Source of the DNA: Bosea sp. RAC05
GTDB lineage: Bacteria; Pseudomonadota; Alphaproteobacteria; Rhizobiales; Beijerinckiaceae
Direction of reading: 5' to 3'
Assembly: GCF_001713455.1 (NCBI RefSeq)
Contig: NZ_CP016464.1
Coordinates: forward strand, 3,396,001-3,460,000
Length of the DNA stretch: 64,000 bases
Shown: positions 1 through 8,064 of the stretch, piece by piece
How the letters are laid out: every line of letters starts with the position of its first letter
Position numbering within the stretch: the stretch's first letter is position 1
The notes under the pieces: model-generated
What the model saw: the letters and a program-made list of their open reading frames with translations, nothing else
What the model was told of the DNA's origin: nothing
The model's database searches: none
Made by a program: the position numbers and the translations under genes

Positions 1-1
1 G

Positions 2-232
2 CGCGGCTTCCAGCGCATCGGCTTCGATTCGGATGGCGAGGTCGCCTTCGAGGACGTGACCCTGACGCGCCCGCTGGTCATGGTGATGGGCGCCGAGGGC
101 AAGGGCCTGCGCCAGCGCTCGCGCGAGCTCTGCGACCAGGTCGCACGGCTCGAGGTGCCGGGCGCGATCACCAGCCTCAACGTCTCCAACGCCACCGCGA
201 TCGCGCTCTACGCCGCCAGCCGGCGCCGCTGA
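2..232 (+). CDS. TrmH/SpoU-family RNA 2'-O-methyltransferase, C-terminal part (cut by window start)
   Basis: Only the last 76 codons are present; the frame is open from base 2 to a TGA. The fragment carries two motifs of the SPOUT knotted methyltransferase fold: VMGAEGKGLRQ (motif 2, SAM-binding loop) and SLNVSNATAIALYA (motif 3). Family members transfer a methyl group from SAM to a ribose 2'-OH in rRNA or tRNA. The ending resembles 23S rRNA Gm2251 methyltransferase (RlmB), but with the N-terminus missing other TrmH paralogues cannot be excluded. The gene converges on the next one with a 12-base gap. Confidence 0.85.
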   Translation, partial: RGFQRIGFDSDGEVAFEDVTLTRPLVMVMGAEGKGLRQRSRELCDQVARLEVPGAITSLNVSNATAIALYAASRRR

Positions 233-244
233 GCCGGCCCGGCC

Positions 245-769
245 TCAGCGGCCGGGCACGACCAGCAGCAGCGCGCCCGTCTCGGCATGGGCGAAGCGGC
301 TGCGCCGGCCCTGCCGCGGCTCGGGATCGTTGATCCGGATCACGCGGGTCGCCGGGCGGTCGCGCCGCCCTTCGAGGCGGTACAGCGTCGGCTCGGGCGT
401 CGGCGCACGCGCGATGCCCATCCGCACCGGCATGTGCTCGAAGGACTGGCGATCCACCGGGCGCTCGGCATCGAGCGCGTGGGAGGAGGTGCCGCCGGCC
501 GGGACGCTCCAGGCACCCGGATAGCCCACGGCGGCCAGCGGGCCGCGTCCGTAGCGGCGGCCATGGCCATCGCGGAAGCGTCCGGCATCGGTGCGGACCC
601 AGCGGTCGCGTGTCAGGCGCTGGTGAACCGCCGCACCCCGTTGGACGGTCGGAGCAGCGGTCGCGAAGGATCGGGATGCCGGCCCCGCAGCCTGCGCCGC
701 AGTCCAGTCAAGCGGAACGCAAAGGCCCGTCATCGTCAGGCCGAGACAGATCGTCGTGGCGCGCAGCAT
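245..769 (-). CDS. Exported hypothetical protein
   Basis: A 174-residue protein of unknown function. I chose the ATG at 769 because a strong AAGGAGG lies just upstream of it; an ATG seven codons earlier (790) has no such site. The N-terminus (MLRATTICLGLTMTGLCVPL, then AAQAA) reads as a Sec signal peptide. The mature part is basic and Gly/Arg-rich, with RDRWVRTDAGRFRDGHGRRYGRG followed by a GYPGAW segment. No enzyme motif is visible. The reverse strand is also open but has no ribosome-binding site or recognisable protein. Confidence 0.6.
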   Translation of the reverse strand: MLRATTICLGLTMTGLCVPLDWTAAQAAGPASRSFATAAPTVQRGAAVHQRLTRDRWVRTDAGRFRDGHGRRYGRGPLAAVGYPGAWSVPAGGTSSHALDAERPVDRQSFEHMPVRMGIARAPTPEPTLYRLEGRRDRPATRVIRINDPEPRQGRRSRFAHAETGALLLVVPGR

Positions 770-1061
770 GGCGCTCCTCCTTCTCCGCATCCTCAGGCCT
801 CCGCCGTCGACTATAGGCGCTCACGCCGGGCTGGGAAGCGGATTCGCGGACTCGTTCCATCTGAGACCATCGTCGTACGACCAATTATGCAAGACCAAGT
901 GCTTGATTGAACTTGAAATTTTCCGCGCGCATTCCTGTCGCCGACGGATCGCGGAACCGGGTTTCGCCTCCGCCTCCGCCGCAATCACGTCGAACAAGGA
1001 CGGTGGGCAAACGGGCAGCGCGGATCGTCCCGCTGCCGGAGACCTCGCAGGGAGAATCGCC

Positions 1062-2735
1062 ATGAGCATGGCAGCGAACGTATCGGGGGCGAAGAGCGCG
1101 CCACGCCCCATGACGAAGGAAGAGAAGCGCGTCATTCTCGCATCGTCGCTCGGCACCGTCTTCGAATGGTACGACTTCTACCTCTACGGCTCGCTGGCCG
1201 TGATGATCGGCGCGCACTTCTTCTCGGCGTTCGATCCCAACACCCGCGCCATCTTCGCGCTGCTCGCCTTCGCCGCGGGCTTCCTCGTCCGCCCCTTCGG
1301 CGCGCTCTTCTTCGGTCGCCTGGGTGACCTGATCGGCCGCAAGTATACCTTCCTCGTCACCATCGTGATCATGGGCGCCTCGACCTTCCTGGTCGGCCTG
1401 CTGCCGAGCTACGCCACGATCGGCTGGGCGGCTCCGGTCATCCTGATTGCGCTGCGCATGCTTCAGGGCCTGGCGCTGGGCGGCGAGTATGGCGGCGCCG
1501 CCGTCTATGTCGCCGAGCACGCTCCGGTCGGCCGCCGCGGCTTCTACACCTCCTGGATCCAGACCACCGCGACGCTCGGCCTGCTGCTCTCGCTGCTCGT
1601 CATCCTGGTGATCCGCGTCAACATGGGTGAGGCCGAGTTCGCCGCCTGGGGCTGGCGCATTCCGTTCCTGCTCTCGATCTTCCTGCTCGCCATCTCGGTC
1701 TGGATCCGCCTGCAGATGCAGGAATCCCCGGCCTTCCAGAAGATGAAGGAAGAGGGCACGGGCTCGAAGGCGCCGCTCACCGAGGCCTTTGGCCAGTGGA
1801 AGAACGCCAGGATCGCGCTGATCGCCCTGTTCGGCCTGACCATGGGCCAGGCGGTCGTCTGGTACACCGGCCAGTTTTACGCCCTGTTCTTCCTCCAGAG
1901 CATCCTGAAGGTCGATCTCTACTCGGCCAACGTGCTGATCGCCTGGGCCCTGATCGTCGGCACCGGCGGCTTCATCTTCTTCGGCTCGCTGTCGGACCGC
2001 ATCGGCCGCAAGCCGGTCATCCTGGCCGGCTGCCTGATCGCGGCGCTGACCTACTTCCCGCTGTTCGGCGCCCTGACCAAGGCCGCCAATCCGGGCCTCG
2101 CCGCGGCGCATCAGAACGTCAAGGTCCAGGTCGTGGCCGACCCCGCCTCCTGCGGCTCGGTCTTCGATCCGGTCGGCATCCGCACCTTCACCGCGCCGTG
2201 CGACATCGCCCGCCGCACGCTGGCCACCCAGGCCATCGTCTACACCCAGGCGCCGGCGCCCGCCGGCACCCCGGCCAAGGTCACCGTCAACGGCAAGGAC
2301 CTCGCCATCGACGGCTCCTTCGCGGCCAATCTTGCCAAGGAAGCCGTGGCCGCCGGCTATCCGGCCCCGGGCGATGCCCGCATCGTCAAGGTCGGCTTCT
2401 TCAGCGCCCTGACCACCGGCCAGTCGCTGACGATCATCGCCATCCTGACGATCCTCGTGATCTATGTGACGATGGTCTACGGCCCGGTCGCCGCGGCGCT
2501 GGTCGAGCTCTTCCCGACCCGCATCCGCTACACCGGCATGTCGCTGCCCTACCACATCGGCAACGGCTGGTTCGGCGGCCTGCTGCCGGCGACCGCCTTC
2601 GCCATGGTGGCCGGCACCGGCGACATCTACTACGGCCTCTGGTACCCGATCGTCTTCGCCCTCGCGACCTTCGTGATCGGCATGCTGCTCGTGCCCGAGA
2701 CCAAGGACCGCGACATCAACACCCACGAGAACTGA
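1062..2735 (+). CDS. MFS transporter, metabolite:H+ symporter (MHS) family
   Basis: A 557-residue inner-membrane transporter. The start at 1062 has GGGAGA eight bases upstream; an upstream in-frame extension to 756 lacks one. MHS hallmarks are visible: FEWYDFYLYG in the first helix, the loop motif GRLGDLIGRK, and GSLSDRIGRKP at the second half. The family imports organic acids or compatible solutes with protons; the substrate here cannot be told. Between the second-half helices, at about residues 345-450, there is a ~100-residue hydrophilic insert with two cysteines, longer than in classical MHS proteins such as ProP. A perfect hairpin terminator follows the stop. Confidence 0.92.
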   Translation: MSMAANVSGAKSAPRPMTKEEKRVILASSLGTVFEWYDFYLYGSLAVMIGAHFFSAFDPNTRAIFALLAFAAGFLVRPFGALFFGRLGDLIGRKYTFLVTIVIMGASTFLVGLLPSYATIGWAAPVILIALRMLQGLALGGEYGGAAVYVAEHAPVGRRGFYTSWIQTTATLGLLLSLLVILVIRVNMGEAEFAAWGWRIPFLLSIFLLAISVWIRLQMQESPAFQKMKEEGTGSKAPLTEAFGQWKNARIALIALFGLTMGQAVVWYTGQFYALFFLQSILKVDLYSANVLIAWALIVGTGGFIFFGSLSDRIGRKPVILAGCLIAALTYFPLFGALTKAANPGLAAAHQNVKVQVVADPASCGSVFDPVGIRTFTAPCDIARRTLATQAIVYTQAPAPAGTPAKVTVNGKDLAIDGSFAANLAKEAVAAGYPAPGDARIVKVGFFSALTTGQSLTIIAILTILVIYVTMVYGPVAAALVELFPTRIRYTGMSLPYHIGNGWFGGLLPATAFAMVAGTGDIYYGLWYPIVFALATFVIGMLLVPETKDRDINTHEN

Positions 2736-2762
2736 GCGACGCTCGCCTCTCGGCGACACCCG

Positions 2763-2790
2763 GGCCCCGCCTCACCAGGCGGGGCCTTTT
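2763..2790 (+). terminator. Rho-independent terminator of the MHS transporter gene
   Basis: A perfect 10-bp stem GGCCCCGCCT/AGGCGGGGCC with a four-base loop (cacc), followed by TTTT and a T-containing tail, 27 bases after the transporter stop codon. Confidence 0.85.
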
Positions 2791-2902
2791 CTGTCGGGAT
2801 CGTTCTGGTGGCGCCTGCGCCGAAGGGCCCGCTTGCCCTGGACGGACCCGGCTGCTAACCGCTAGTCCGTCGAGCCCGGCCGGACCGGACCAGGCCGACG
2901 AC

Positions 2903-2977
2903 GCCGGCGTAGCACAGCGGTAGTGCAGCGGTTTTGTAAACCGAAGGTCGGGAGTTCGATCCTCTCCGCCGGCACCA
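2903..2977 (+). tRNA. tRNA-Thr (anticodon TGT)
   Basis: A complete cloverleaf can be folded. The acceptor stem is GCCGGCG/CGCCGGC with discriminator A and an encoded CCA. The D arm is GCAC/GTGC, the anticodon arm has loop TTTGTAA (anticodon TGT, reading ACA), and the T arm has GTTCGATCC. It lies between the transporter terminator and a small orphan gene of possible phage type. I saw no duplicated tRNA 3' end downstream that would mark an integrated element. Confidence 0.95.
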
Positions 2978-3076
2978 TTGGGCCTGTCGCCCGCTACCCG
3001 CTCCGCGAAGCCGGGGCATGCATGAGACGCGCCGGACAGGCCCTGTCAGGGCCTGCATCTTGCGTCACACACGAGA

Positions 3077-3101
3077 TGTGACTCGCCAGACATGAGTCAC
3101 A
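3077..3101. repeat. Perfect inverted repeat TGTGACTC-N9-GAGTCACA
   Basis: Two 8-bp arms, 3077-3084 and 3094-3101, separated by nine bases. It lies just upstream of the preferred start of the next gene and covers an alternative ATG at 3092. The geometry fits a dimeric repressor site or a small hairpin in the leader; which one is not decidable here. Confidence 0.5.
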
Positions 3102-3142
3102 AACACGATCGTTCCGCCTTCCCCGTCCGAGACCAGGCCTGC

Positions 3143-3583
3143 ATGGACCGCCCCGAACATCTGCTCGCTCTCGCCGATCGCTGCGAAACCGCGCAGAAGC
3201 CGGATCGCGCGCTCGACGCGGACATCTACGAGGCGCTGGGCTTCAACGTCCGGCGCAAGCCGAGCCATCTGGTCGGTCGCCGCACCCCGCCGGGCGGCAT
3301 CTACCAGGAAGGCTCGCTCTGGAAGACGCTCGGCTCCGTCAGTGCCAACATCGACGTCGCCGTCGGCCTGCTCCGGCAGAAGGCGCCCGACTGGCGCTGG
3401 AGCCTGCAGTCCATGGCCGTCGACGAAGCCGCGACCTTCCAGGCGCTGGTGGCCGAGTGCCAGGCCAGCGGCACGATCGGCGCGCTCGCGCTCTGCGCCG
3501 CGATGCTGCGCGCCTTCGCCGGCGGCCCTGCCGCCGCAGCACCTGCACCCGCACGCGCCGAACGCGAGAGCGATCCCGTTTGA
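3143..3583 (+). CDS. Hypothetical protein, resembles phage ABA-sandwich-domain proteins
   Basis: 146 residues from the ATG at 3143. I preferred it over the ATG at 3092, which lies inside an inverted repeat and lacks a ribosome-binding site. The opening MDRPEHLLALADRCE, the central ANIDVAVGLL and the late ALALCAAMLRAF are the kind of segments seen in small prophage-type proteins annotated with the Phage ABA sandwich domain. That link is from memory of the family and is tentative. The C-terminus is Ala/Pro-rich and probably disordered. There is no other phage gene nearby. Confidence 0.6.
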   Translation: MDRPEHLLALADRCETAQKPDRALDADIYEALGFNVRRKPSHLVGRRTPPGGIYQEGSLWKTLGSVSANIDVAVGLLRQKAPDWRWSLQSMAVDEAATFQALVAECQASGTIGALALCAAMLRAFAGGPAAAAPAPARAERESDPV

Positions 3584-3713
3584 GGGCGGCCACCGGCCCT
3601 CACGAAAACTTGACCCCGTCCGTGCCGTTGCGACAGCGCTCCGGCGTTGAACGCTGGGCGCCGCCCGCTAGGGTCCGACACCGGCTCTGCCCGAGCCGAG
3701 GGAGACAACAACG

Positions 3714-4697
3714 ATGACCGATCTCAATCTGTCGCGCCGCGGCGTGATCGCCGGTGCGGGCGCCCTCGCCGCTGCCGCCACATTCGACCTGCCCGGGCTC
3801 GGCCCGGCCCATGCCCAAGGAGCTCCCGTGAACCAGGCCCCCGGATTCTATCGCTACAAGATCGGCGACATCACGCTCACCGCCATCAATGACGGCTTCG
3901 CCCGCCGTCCGCTCGAGGGCTTCGTCCGCAACGCCGAACTCGCCGACGTCAAGAAGGCGATGGAGCAGGCCTTCCTGCCCGCCGACGCGCTGAACATCTC
4001 CTTCACGACGCTGGCGATCCAGCAGGGCGGCAAGCTCACGCTGATCGACACCGGCAATGGCGATTCCGGCGCGCCGACCTCGGGCGCCTGGGCCGCCAAC
4101 TTCAAGGCCGCCGGCTTCGATCCCAAGGACGTCTCGGCCGTCGTGTTCAGCCATTTCCACGGCGATCACATCAACGGCTTCCGCCTCAAGGACGGCACGG
4201 CGATGTTCCCCAATGCCGAGGTCATGGTCCCGGCCGCCGAATGGGCGTTCTGGATGGACGACGCCAAGATGGGCGCCGCTCCCGAGGCCATGAAGGGCGC
4301 CTTCGGCAATGTCCGGCGCGTCTTTGCGCCCATCGCCAAGGATGTGAAGCAGTTCGAGGCCGGCAAGGAAATCGTGCCCGGCATCACCTCCGTCGCGGCC
4401 TATGGCCATACGCCGGGCCACACCACCTTCACTGTCGCCTCGGGCGGCAAGTCGCTGATGGTGATGTCCGACACCACCAACCATCCCGCCCTGTTCGTGC
4501 GCAATCCCGACTGGTCGGCCGTATTCGACATGGACGGCCCGCAGGCCGCCGCCACCCGGCGCAAGCTGCTCGACATGGTCGCGGCCGACAAGATGCAGGT
4601 CGCCTTCTACCATGCGCCCTTCCCCGCCACCGGCCACATCGCCAAGTCCGGCAACGGCTTCGAGATGGTGCCGGTGCAGTGGAGCACCGCGATCTGA
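3714..4697 (+). CDS. MBL-fold metallo-hydrolase, Tat-exported
   Basis: 327 residues. The N-terminus has a twin-arginine motif (SRRGVIAG, residues 7-14), an Ala-rich hydrophobic stretch and a likely cleavage after AHAQ, so the folded enzyme should be exported to the periplasm. The metallo-beta-lactamase zinc motif SHFHGDH lies near residues 146-152, with the later ligands GHTPGHT (about 229-235) and MSDTTNH (about 249). The layout matches the lactonase/quorum-quenching branch of the superfamily, but the substrate is not predictable. GGGAGA precedes the ATG and a strong terminator follows. Confidence 0.88.
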   Translation: MTDLNLSRRGVIAGAGALAAAATFDLPGLGPAHAQGAPVNQAPGFYRYKIGDITLTAINDGFARRPLEGFVRNAELADVKKAMEQAFLPADALNISFTTLAIQQGGKLTLIDTGNGDSGAPTSGAWAANFKAAGFDPKDVSAVVFSHFHGDHINGFRLKDGTAMFPNAEVMVPAAEWAFWMDDAKMGAAPEAMKGAFGNVRRVFAPIAKDVKQFEAGKEIVPGITSVAAYGHTPGHTTFTVASGGKSLMVMSDTTNHPALFVRNPDWSAVFDMDGPQAAATRRKLLDMVAADKMQVAFYHAPFPATGHIAKSGNGFEMVPVQWSTAI

Positions 4698-4722
4698 GAT
4701 CGCGCCCCTCCGCGAGGTTGCC

Positions 4723-4749
4723 AAGGCCGGGGGAAACCCCGGCCTTTTT
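4723..4749 (+). terminator. Rho-independent terminator after the MBL-fold gene
   Basis: A 10-bp stem AAGGCCGGGG/CCCCGGCCTT with a GAAA tetraloop, followed by T residues; it lies 26 bases after the stop codon. Confidence 0.85.
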
Positions 4750-4847
4750 CGTGGCCGCGTTTTCAGGCCGCGCCCGCTCGCGATCCGGCCGCCGCCTGTG
4801 CTAAGGCACGCCTGCGCCGCCACGGCGCACTGCCTTCAGGACCCGTG

Positions 4848-5621
4848 ATGACCGAGCGCTTCCAGGCCATCTCCTTCGTCGCCAGCGATACGCCGGAGGC
4901 GCAGGCCGCACTGGCGAAGCTGACCGGACGCTACGGCAATGCCGACACGGCGACCGCCGACGTGATCGTGGCGCTGGGTGGCGACGGCCTGATGCTGCAG
5001 ACGCTCCACCGCTTCATCGGCACGGGCACGCCGATCTACGGCATGAACCGCGGCTCCGTCGGCTTCCTGATGAACGAGTTCCGCGAGCGCGGCCTGCGCA
5101 AGCGCCTGACCGAGGCGCAGCGCAGCGTCGTCCACCCGCTCTCGATGCGCGCCGTCGACAAGGACGGCACCGAGGTGCGGGCCGAGGCGATCAACGAGGT
5201 CTCGCTGCTGCGCCGCTCCTACCAGGCCGCGAAGCTCAGGATCTCGATCGACGGCCAGGTCCGGCTCGACGAGCTCGTCGCAGACGGGGTGCTGCTGGCG
5301 ACGCCCGCCGGCTCTACCGCCTACAATCTCTCGGCCAACGGACCGATCCTGCCGCTCGACGCGCCCCTGCTGGCCCTGACCCCGATCTCGGCCTTCCGCC
5401 CGCGGCGCTGGCGCGGCGCGCTCCTGCCCGACCATGCCAAGGTCACGATCGAGGTGCTGGAGGCGCAGAAGCGCCCGGTCAGCGCGGTCGCCGACCATGT
5501 CCAGATCGACAACGTCCTGCGCGTCGAGATCGAGATCGACCGCACGGTCGATCTCGTCATGCTCCATGACCCCGGCCACAGCCTCGACGAGCGGATCCTG
5601 CGCGAGCAATTCGGGTACTGA
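4848..5621 (+). CDS. nadK: NAD kinase
   Basis: 257 residues. The enzyme phosphorylates NAD to NADP with ATP in the cytoplasm, the only route to NADP. The signature glycine-rich loop ALGGDGLML is at about residues 41-49, followed by [15 protein letters not shown] and the substrate loop [16 protein letters not shown]. The length matches short alphaproteobacterial NAD kinases. The frame opens one codon earlier with GTG, but the ATG at 4848 has TCAGGA at good spacing. It stands alone between a terminator and a carboxymuconolactone-decarboxylase-like gene. Confidence 0.95.
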   Translation: MTERFQAISFVASDTPEAQAALAKLTGRYGNADTATADVIVALGGDGLMLQTLHRFIGTGTPIYGMNRGSVGFLMNEFRERGLRKRLTEAQRSVVHPLSMRAVDKDGTEVRAEAINEVSLLRRSYQAAKLRISIDGQVRLDELVADGVLLATPAGSTAYNLSANGPILPLDAPLLALTPISAFRPRRWRGALLPDHAKVTIEVLEAQKRPVSAVADHVQIDNVLRVEIEIDRTVDLVMLHDPGHSLDERILREQFGY

Positions 5622-5707
5622 GCGGTCTCGGCCCGGGAAGCGATGGCCGCGGCGGCCGCGAAGGTCTAGCCTGCATCGACCCAGACCGCCCCGAGGACCT
5701 TTGCGCC

Positions 5708-6130
5708 ATGAACCGAGACGAGATCACCGAGGCCGCGACCGACCTCGGCAAGGCCAGCTTCATGGCGACTTTCGGCCGCGTGCCGGACAATTTCAGCCTT
5801 CTGTCGGAGCATGCGCCGGGCGCCTTCGCCGGCTACGGCCTGATCCGCGCCGCGATCATGCGCGACCGGGACGAGGGCGGCGCGCTCGACCTCAAGACCA
5901 AGGAACTGGTCTTCGCCCTGCTGGACACGCTGATCGGCCAGAAGAACGGCGCGAAGAACCACGCGGCCGCCGCGATGAAGCTCGGCCTGACCCTGCCCGA
6001 ACTGGCCGAGGGACTGGTCCAGGTCATCATGGCCGGCGGCATCACCACCTGGAACGAGACCGGCGCCGACGTCATGCGCCACTGCGTCCAGCTGGAGGCT
6101 CAGCGGACGGCGGAAACCGGCGAGACCTGA
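5708..6130 (+). CDS. Carboxymuconolactone decarboxylase-like (CMD/AhpD-fold) protein
   Basis: 140 residues, all-helical by appearance. The segment LDLKTKELVFALLDTLIGQK followed by KNHAAAAMKLGLT is the CMD family pattern of one helix pair carrying the active-site region. The CxxC or CxxxH cysteines of AhpD-type peroxidases are absent: the region reads QKNGAKNH. A thiol-peroxidase role is therefore unlikely, and it may be closer to the cysteine-free decarboxylase branch. No catabolic operon surrounds it. Confidence 0.75.
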   Translation: MNRDEITEAATDLGKASFMATFGRVPDNFSLLSEHAPGAFAGYGLIRAAIMRDRDEGGALDLKTKELVFALLDTLIGQKNGAKNHAAAAMKLGLTLPELAEGLVQVIMAGGITTWNETGADVMRHCVQLEAQRTAETGET

Positions 6131-6188
6131 TCCACTCACAGAAGATGGCCCGCGGAGCGCGCCAGCATTGCCTGGGCCGCACTGCAAT

Positions 6189-6206
6189 GTTATATTCAGA
6201 TATAAC
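6189..6206. promoter_or_regulatory. Candidate MazE operator/promoter palindrome
   Basis: GTTATAT-tcag-ATATAAC is a perfect 7-bp inverted repeat in an AT-rich island, ending 14 bases before the antitoxin ATG and overlapping where a -10 element would lie. Toxin-antitoxin operons of this class are usually autorepressed by antitoxin binding to such palindromes, so this is the likely operator. The assignment is inferred from position and symmetry. Confidence 0.6.
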
Positions 6207-6220
6207 TGAAGGAAGTGGCC

Positions 6221-6478
6221 ATGCACACGACCAATCTGCGCAAGGTCGGCGGCTCGATCATGCTCGCCGTCCCGCCGGCCCTGCTCGACGTCTTGCGCCT
6301 CTCCGCGGGCGCCAAGGTCGGACTGGCCGTCGACAATGGCCGCCTGGTCGTCGAGCCGCAGGCCAGACCCCGTTACACCATGGCCGAACTGCTCGCGGCG
6401 TCTGATTATTCCCAACAGCAGCCGTCCAGCGAGCGCGAATGGGTCGATGCGCCGGCCGCCGGTGAAGAGCTGCTGTGA
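6221..6478 (+). CDS. MazE-type antitoxin, SpoVT/AbrB domain
   Basis: 85 residues. The N-terminal half (TNLRKVGGSIMLAVPPALLD, then AGAKVGLAVDNGRLVVEP) is an AbrB-like swapped-hairpin DNA-binding domain. The C-terminal tail (YTMAELLAASDY and an acidic end) is the part that would wrap the toxin. The ATG at 6221 is preceded by GAAGGAAG; a GTG two codons earlier is less likely. The stop overlaps the toxin start by four bases, so the two are translationally coupled. Confidence 0.9.
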   Translation: MHTTNLRKVGGSIMLAVPPALLDVLRLSAGAKVGLAVDNGRLVVEPQARPRYTMAELLAASDYSQQQPSSEREWVDAPAAGEELL

Positions 6479-6801
6479 AGCGCGGCGATGTCTACATGGT
6501 CGACCTCGAGCCGACCCACGGACGCGAACAGCGCGGGCATCGGCCGGTCGTCATCGTCTCGCCGGATGCGTTCAATCAGGCGACCCAGTTGCCCGTCGTC
6601 GCGCCGATCACGAATGGCGGCGACTTCGCGCGTCGCATCGGCTTTGCGGTCCCGTTGGAGGGAACCAGTACCAGCGGCGTGATCCGCTGTGACCAGCCCC
6701 GTGTTCTCGACCTGAAAGCTCGTAACGGCCGCAGGATCGAGACCCTCCCACCGGAGATCATGGACGAGGTGCTGGCGCGTCTCGCAACGCTCTTCGAGTG
6801 A
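6475..6801 (+). CDS. MazF/PemK-type endoribonuclease toxin
   Basis: 108 residues starting at a GTG that overlaps the antitoxin stop. The fold markers are all present: MKRGDVYMVDLEPTHGREQRGHRP with the conserved substrate-loop Arg and Pro, VVIVSPDAFN, PVVAPIT, and GVIRCDQPRVLDLKAR ending in LATLF. Family members cut mRNA at short sequences when freed from the antitoxin and cause growth arrest. The protein looks full length and intact. The pair sits alone among housekeeping genes with no plasmid or phage context. Confidence 0.93.
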   Translation: MKRGDVYMVDLEPTHGREQRGHRPVVIVSPDAFNQATQLPVVAPITNGGDFARRIGFAVPLEGTSTSGVIRCDQPRVLDLKARNGRRIETLPPEIMDEVLARLATLFE

Positions 6802-6849
6802 AAGCCTTTTGGCCCTGACAGGCCCGCCGCGCGCCGGTGTCGAGCGGAA

Positions 6850-8064
6850 TCAGGCCGCCTGCCGGATATCCCCGATCTCGAGCTCTACCAGCAGCGCCGG
6901 ATCGGCCTCGACGAGATAGGCGAAGGCGGCGTCGTCGGCGAGCGAGTCCGCCATGGCTCTCGCTTCCTCGCGCGCCGCCTCGGCATCCATGCGGCGCAGT
7001 AGGCCCATCAGGGCGCGGGCGTCCGATCCCTCCAGCGCCTCGCAGGCGATCAGCACCTCGCGCAGCAGCGGGCGGTCGATGCCCTGCCCTCGCCCCCCGG
7101 CATCGAAGCCGCGCGCATTCAGCGCCACGATCGCTGCCGTGAAGGCGGGTTGCAGGGAGTCAGGCAGGCCCGCCTTGCGATAGAGCGCCTTCAGCCCAGC
7201 GCCACGCCGGTCGCGCAGCAGGGCGCCGACACGGCCCGTCGGCAGGCCCGACAGCGCCACAAAAGCGGCCTCCGCCAGCGCCGGTTCGCCGGAGAGCAGC
7301 GAGCGCAGCATCAGACCCGGCGTCAGGCGGCCATGAGCCCGCAGCACCTCGACGATGGCCGGTGCATCGCTGTCTTCGCCGCCAGCCGCGAGCGCAACCG
7401 CGACGCGCTCGGTCGATTCCCGCGCCAGCCGGGCGCTGCGCTCCGGCGTCAGCCAGCCGCAGCCGGTGACGAAGCTCGCCAGCGCATCGGAGACCCTGGC
7501 GGCGATGGTCTGGCGCAGGCCGGCCGGCAGATCGGCACGGGCCAGCAGGGCCTCGCGCAGAGGCCCGCAATCGCCGGCGCGCTCGACCATGCGCTCCAGC
7601 GAAAAATCGGGAATGTCGGCCGTGCGGTTGCCGGCGAGCGTCACCAGCGCCTCCTCGCAGCCGACTTCGGCCAGCGCGGCGCAGACCCCGGCGGACAGCT
7701 GCGGACGCAGCGCGATCGCCTTCTGCGCCAGCGCGTCGCCGATCGCGGCCGCATCGACCAGATCGGCCTCGCTCAGCACCGGCGAATGCGCCAGCACCAG
7801 CGCGGCCACGTCGCTCTGATCGGCGATCAGCCCGAGCACGAGATTGCGCGGTGCCCGCGGCGACGAGGCCATTTCCTCGGCGATCGCCCGGCGCACCCGC
7901 GGCGAGGGATCGTCGATGAGCGAGATCAGCGCGGTTTCGGCCTCGGCCCGGTCGTCCTCGGCCATGCCCGAGCGCAGATAGGCGCCGGCCAGGGCGGCGG
8001 CGCCGTTGGCGCGCTCCTCGGCATTGGCGGTGCGGGCCCAGAGCAGGAAACGACGAACGATCAT
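6850..8064 (-). CDS. DUF2336 domain-containing protein
   Basis: 404 residues, Ala/Leu-rich and helical, built of HEAT-like repeats (ISLIDDPSPRVRRAIAEEMA, VLGLIADQSDVAALVLAHSP). This is the DUF2336 family, found mainly in alphaproteobacteria and of unknown function. There is no signal peptide or membrane helix. The start ATG overlaps the stop of the upstream transglycosylase gene by four bases (ATGA), so the two form an operon and may act together. Confidence 0.85.
   Translation of the reverse strand: MIVRRFLLWARTANAEERANGAAALAGAYLRSGMAEDDRAEAETALISLIDDPSPRVRRAIAEEMASSPRAPRNLVLGLIADQSDVAALVLAHSPVLSEADLVDAAAIGDALAQKAIALRPQLSAGVCAALAEVGCEEALVTLAGNRTADIPDFSLERMVERAGDCGPLREALLARADLPAGLRQTIAARVSDALASFVTGCGWLTPERSARLARESTERVAVALAAGGEDSDAPAIVEVLRAHGRLTPGLMLRSLLSGEPALAEAAFVALSGLPTGRVGALLRDRRGAGLKALYRKAGLPDSLQPAFTAAIVALNARGFDAGGRGQGIDRPLLREVLIACEALEGSDARALMGLLRRMDAEAAREEARAMADSLADDAAFAYLVEADPALLVELEIGDIRQAA

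Noticed and set aside
885..2759. A 624-codon open frame antisense to the MHS transporter
   Set aside because: Composition is Arg/Gly/Asp-rich and repetitive with no domain; it is the mirror of the transporter's codon bias in high-GC DNA. The same applies to long antisense frames over thrS (17698-19728), the chemotaxis receptor (32310-34247) and the PEP carboxylase gene (52078-55221).
2903..3583. tRNA-Thr as an integration site for a genomic island
   Set aside because: I found no repeat of the tRNA 3' end within the following 10 kb, no integrase, and base composition stays at chromosomal level.
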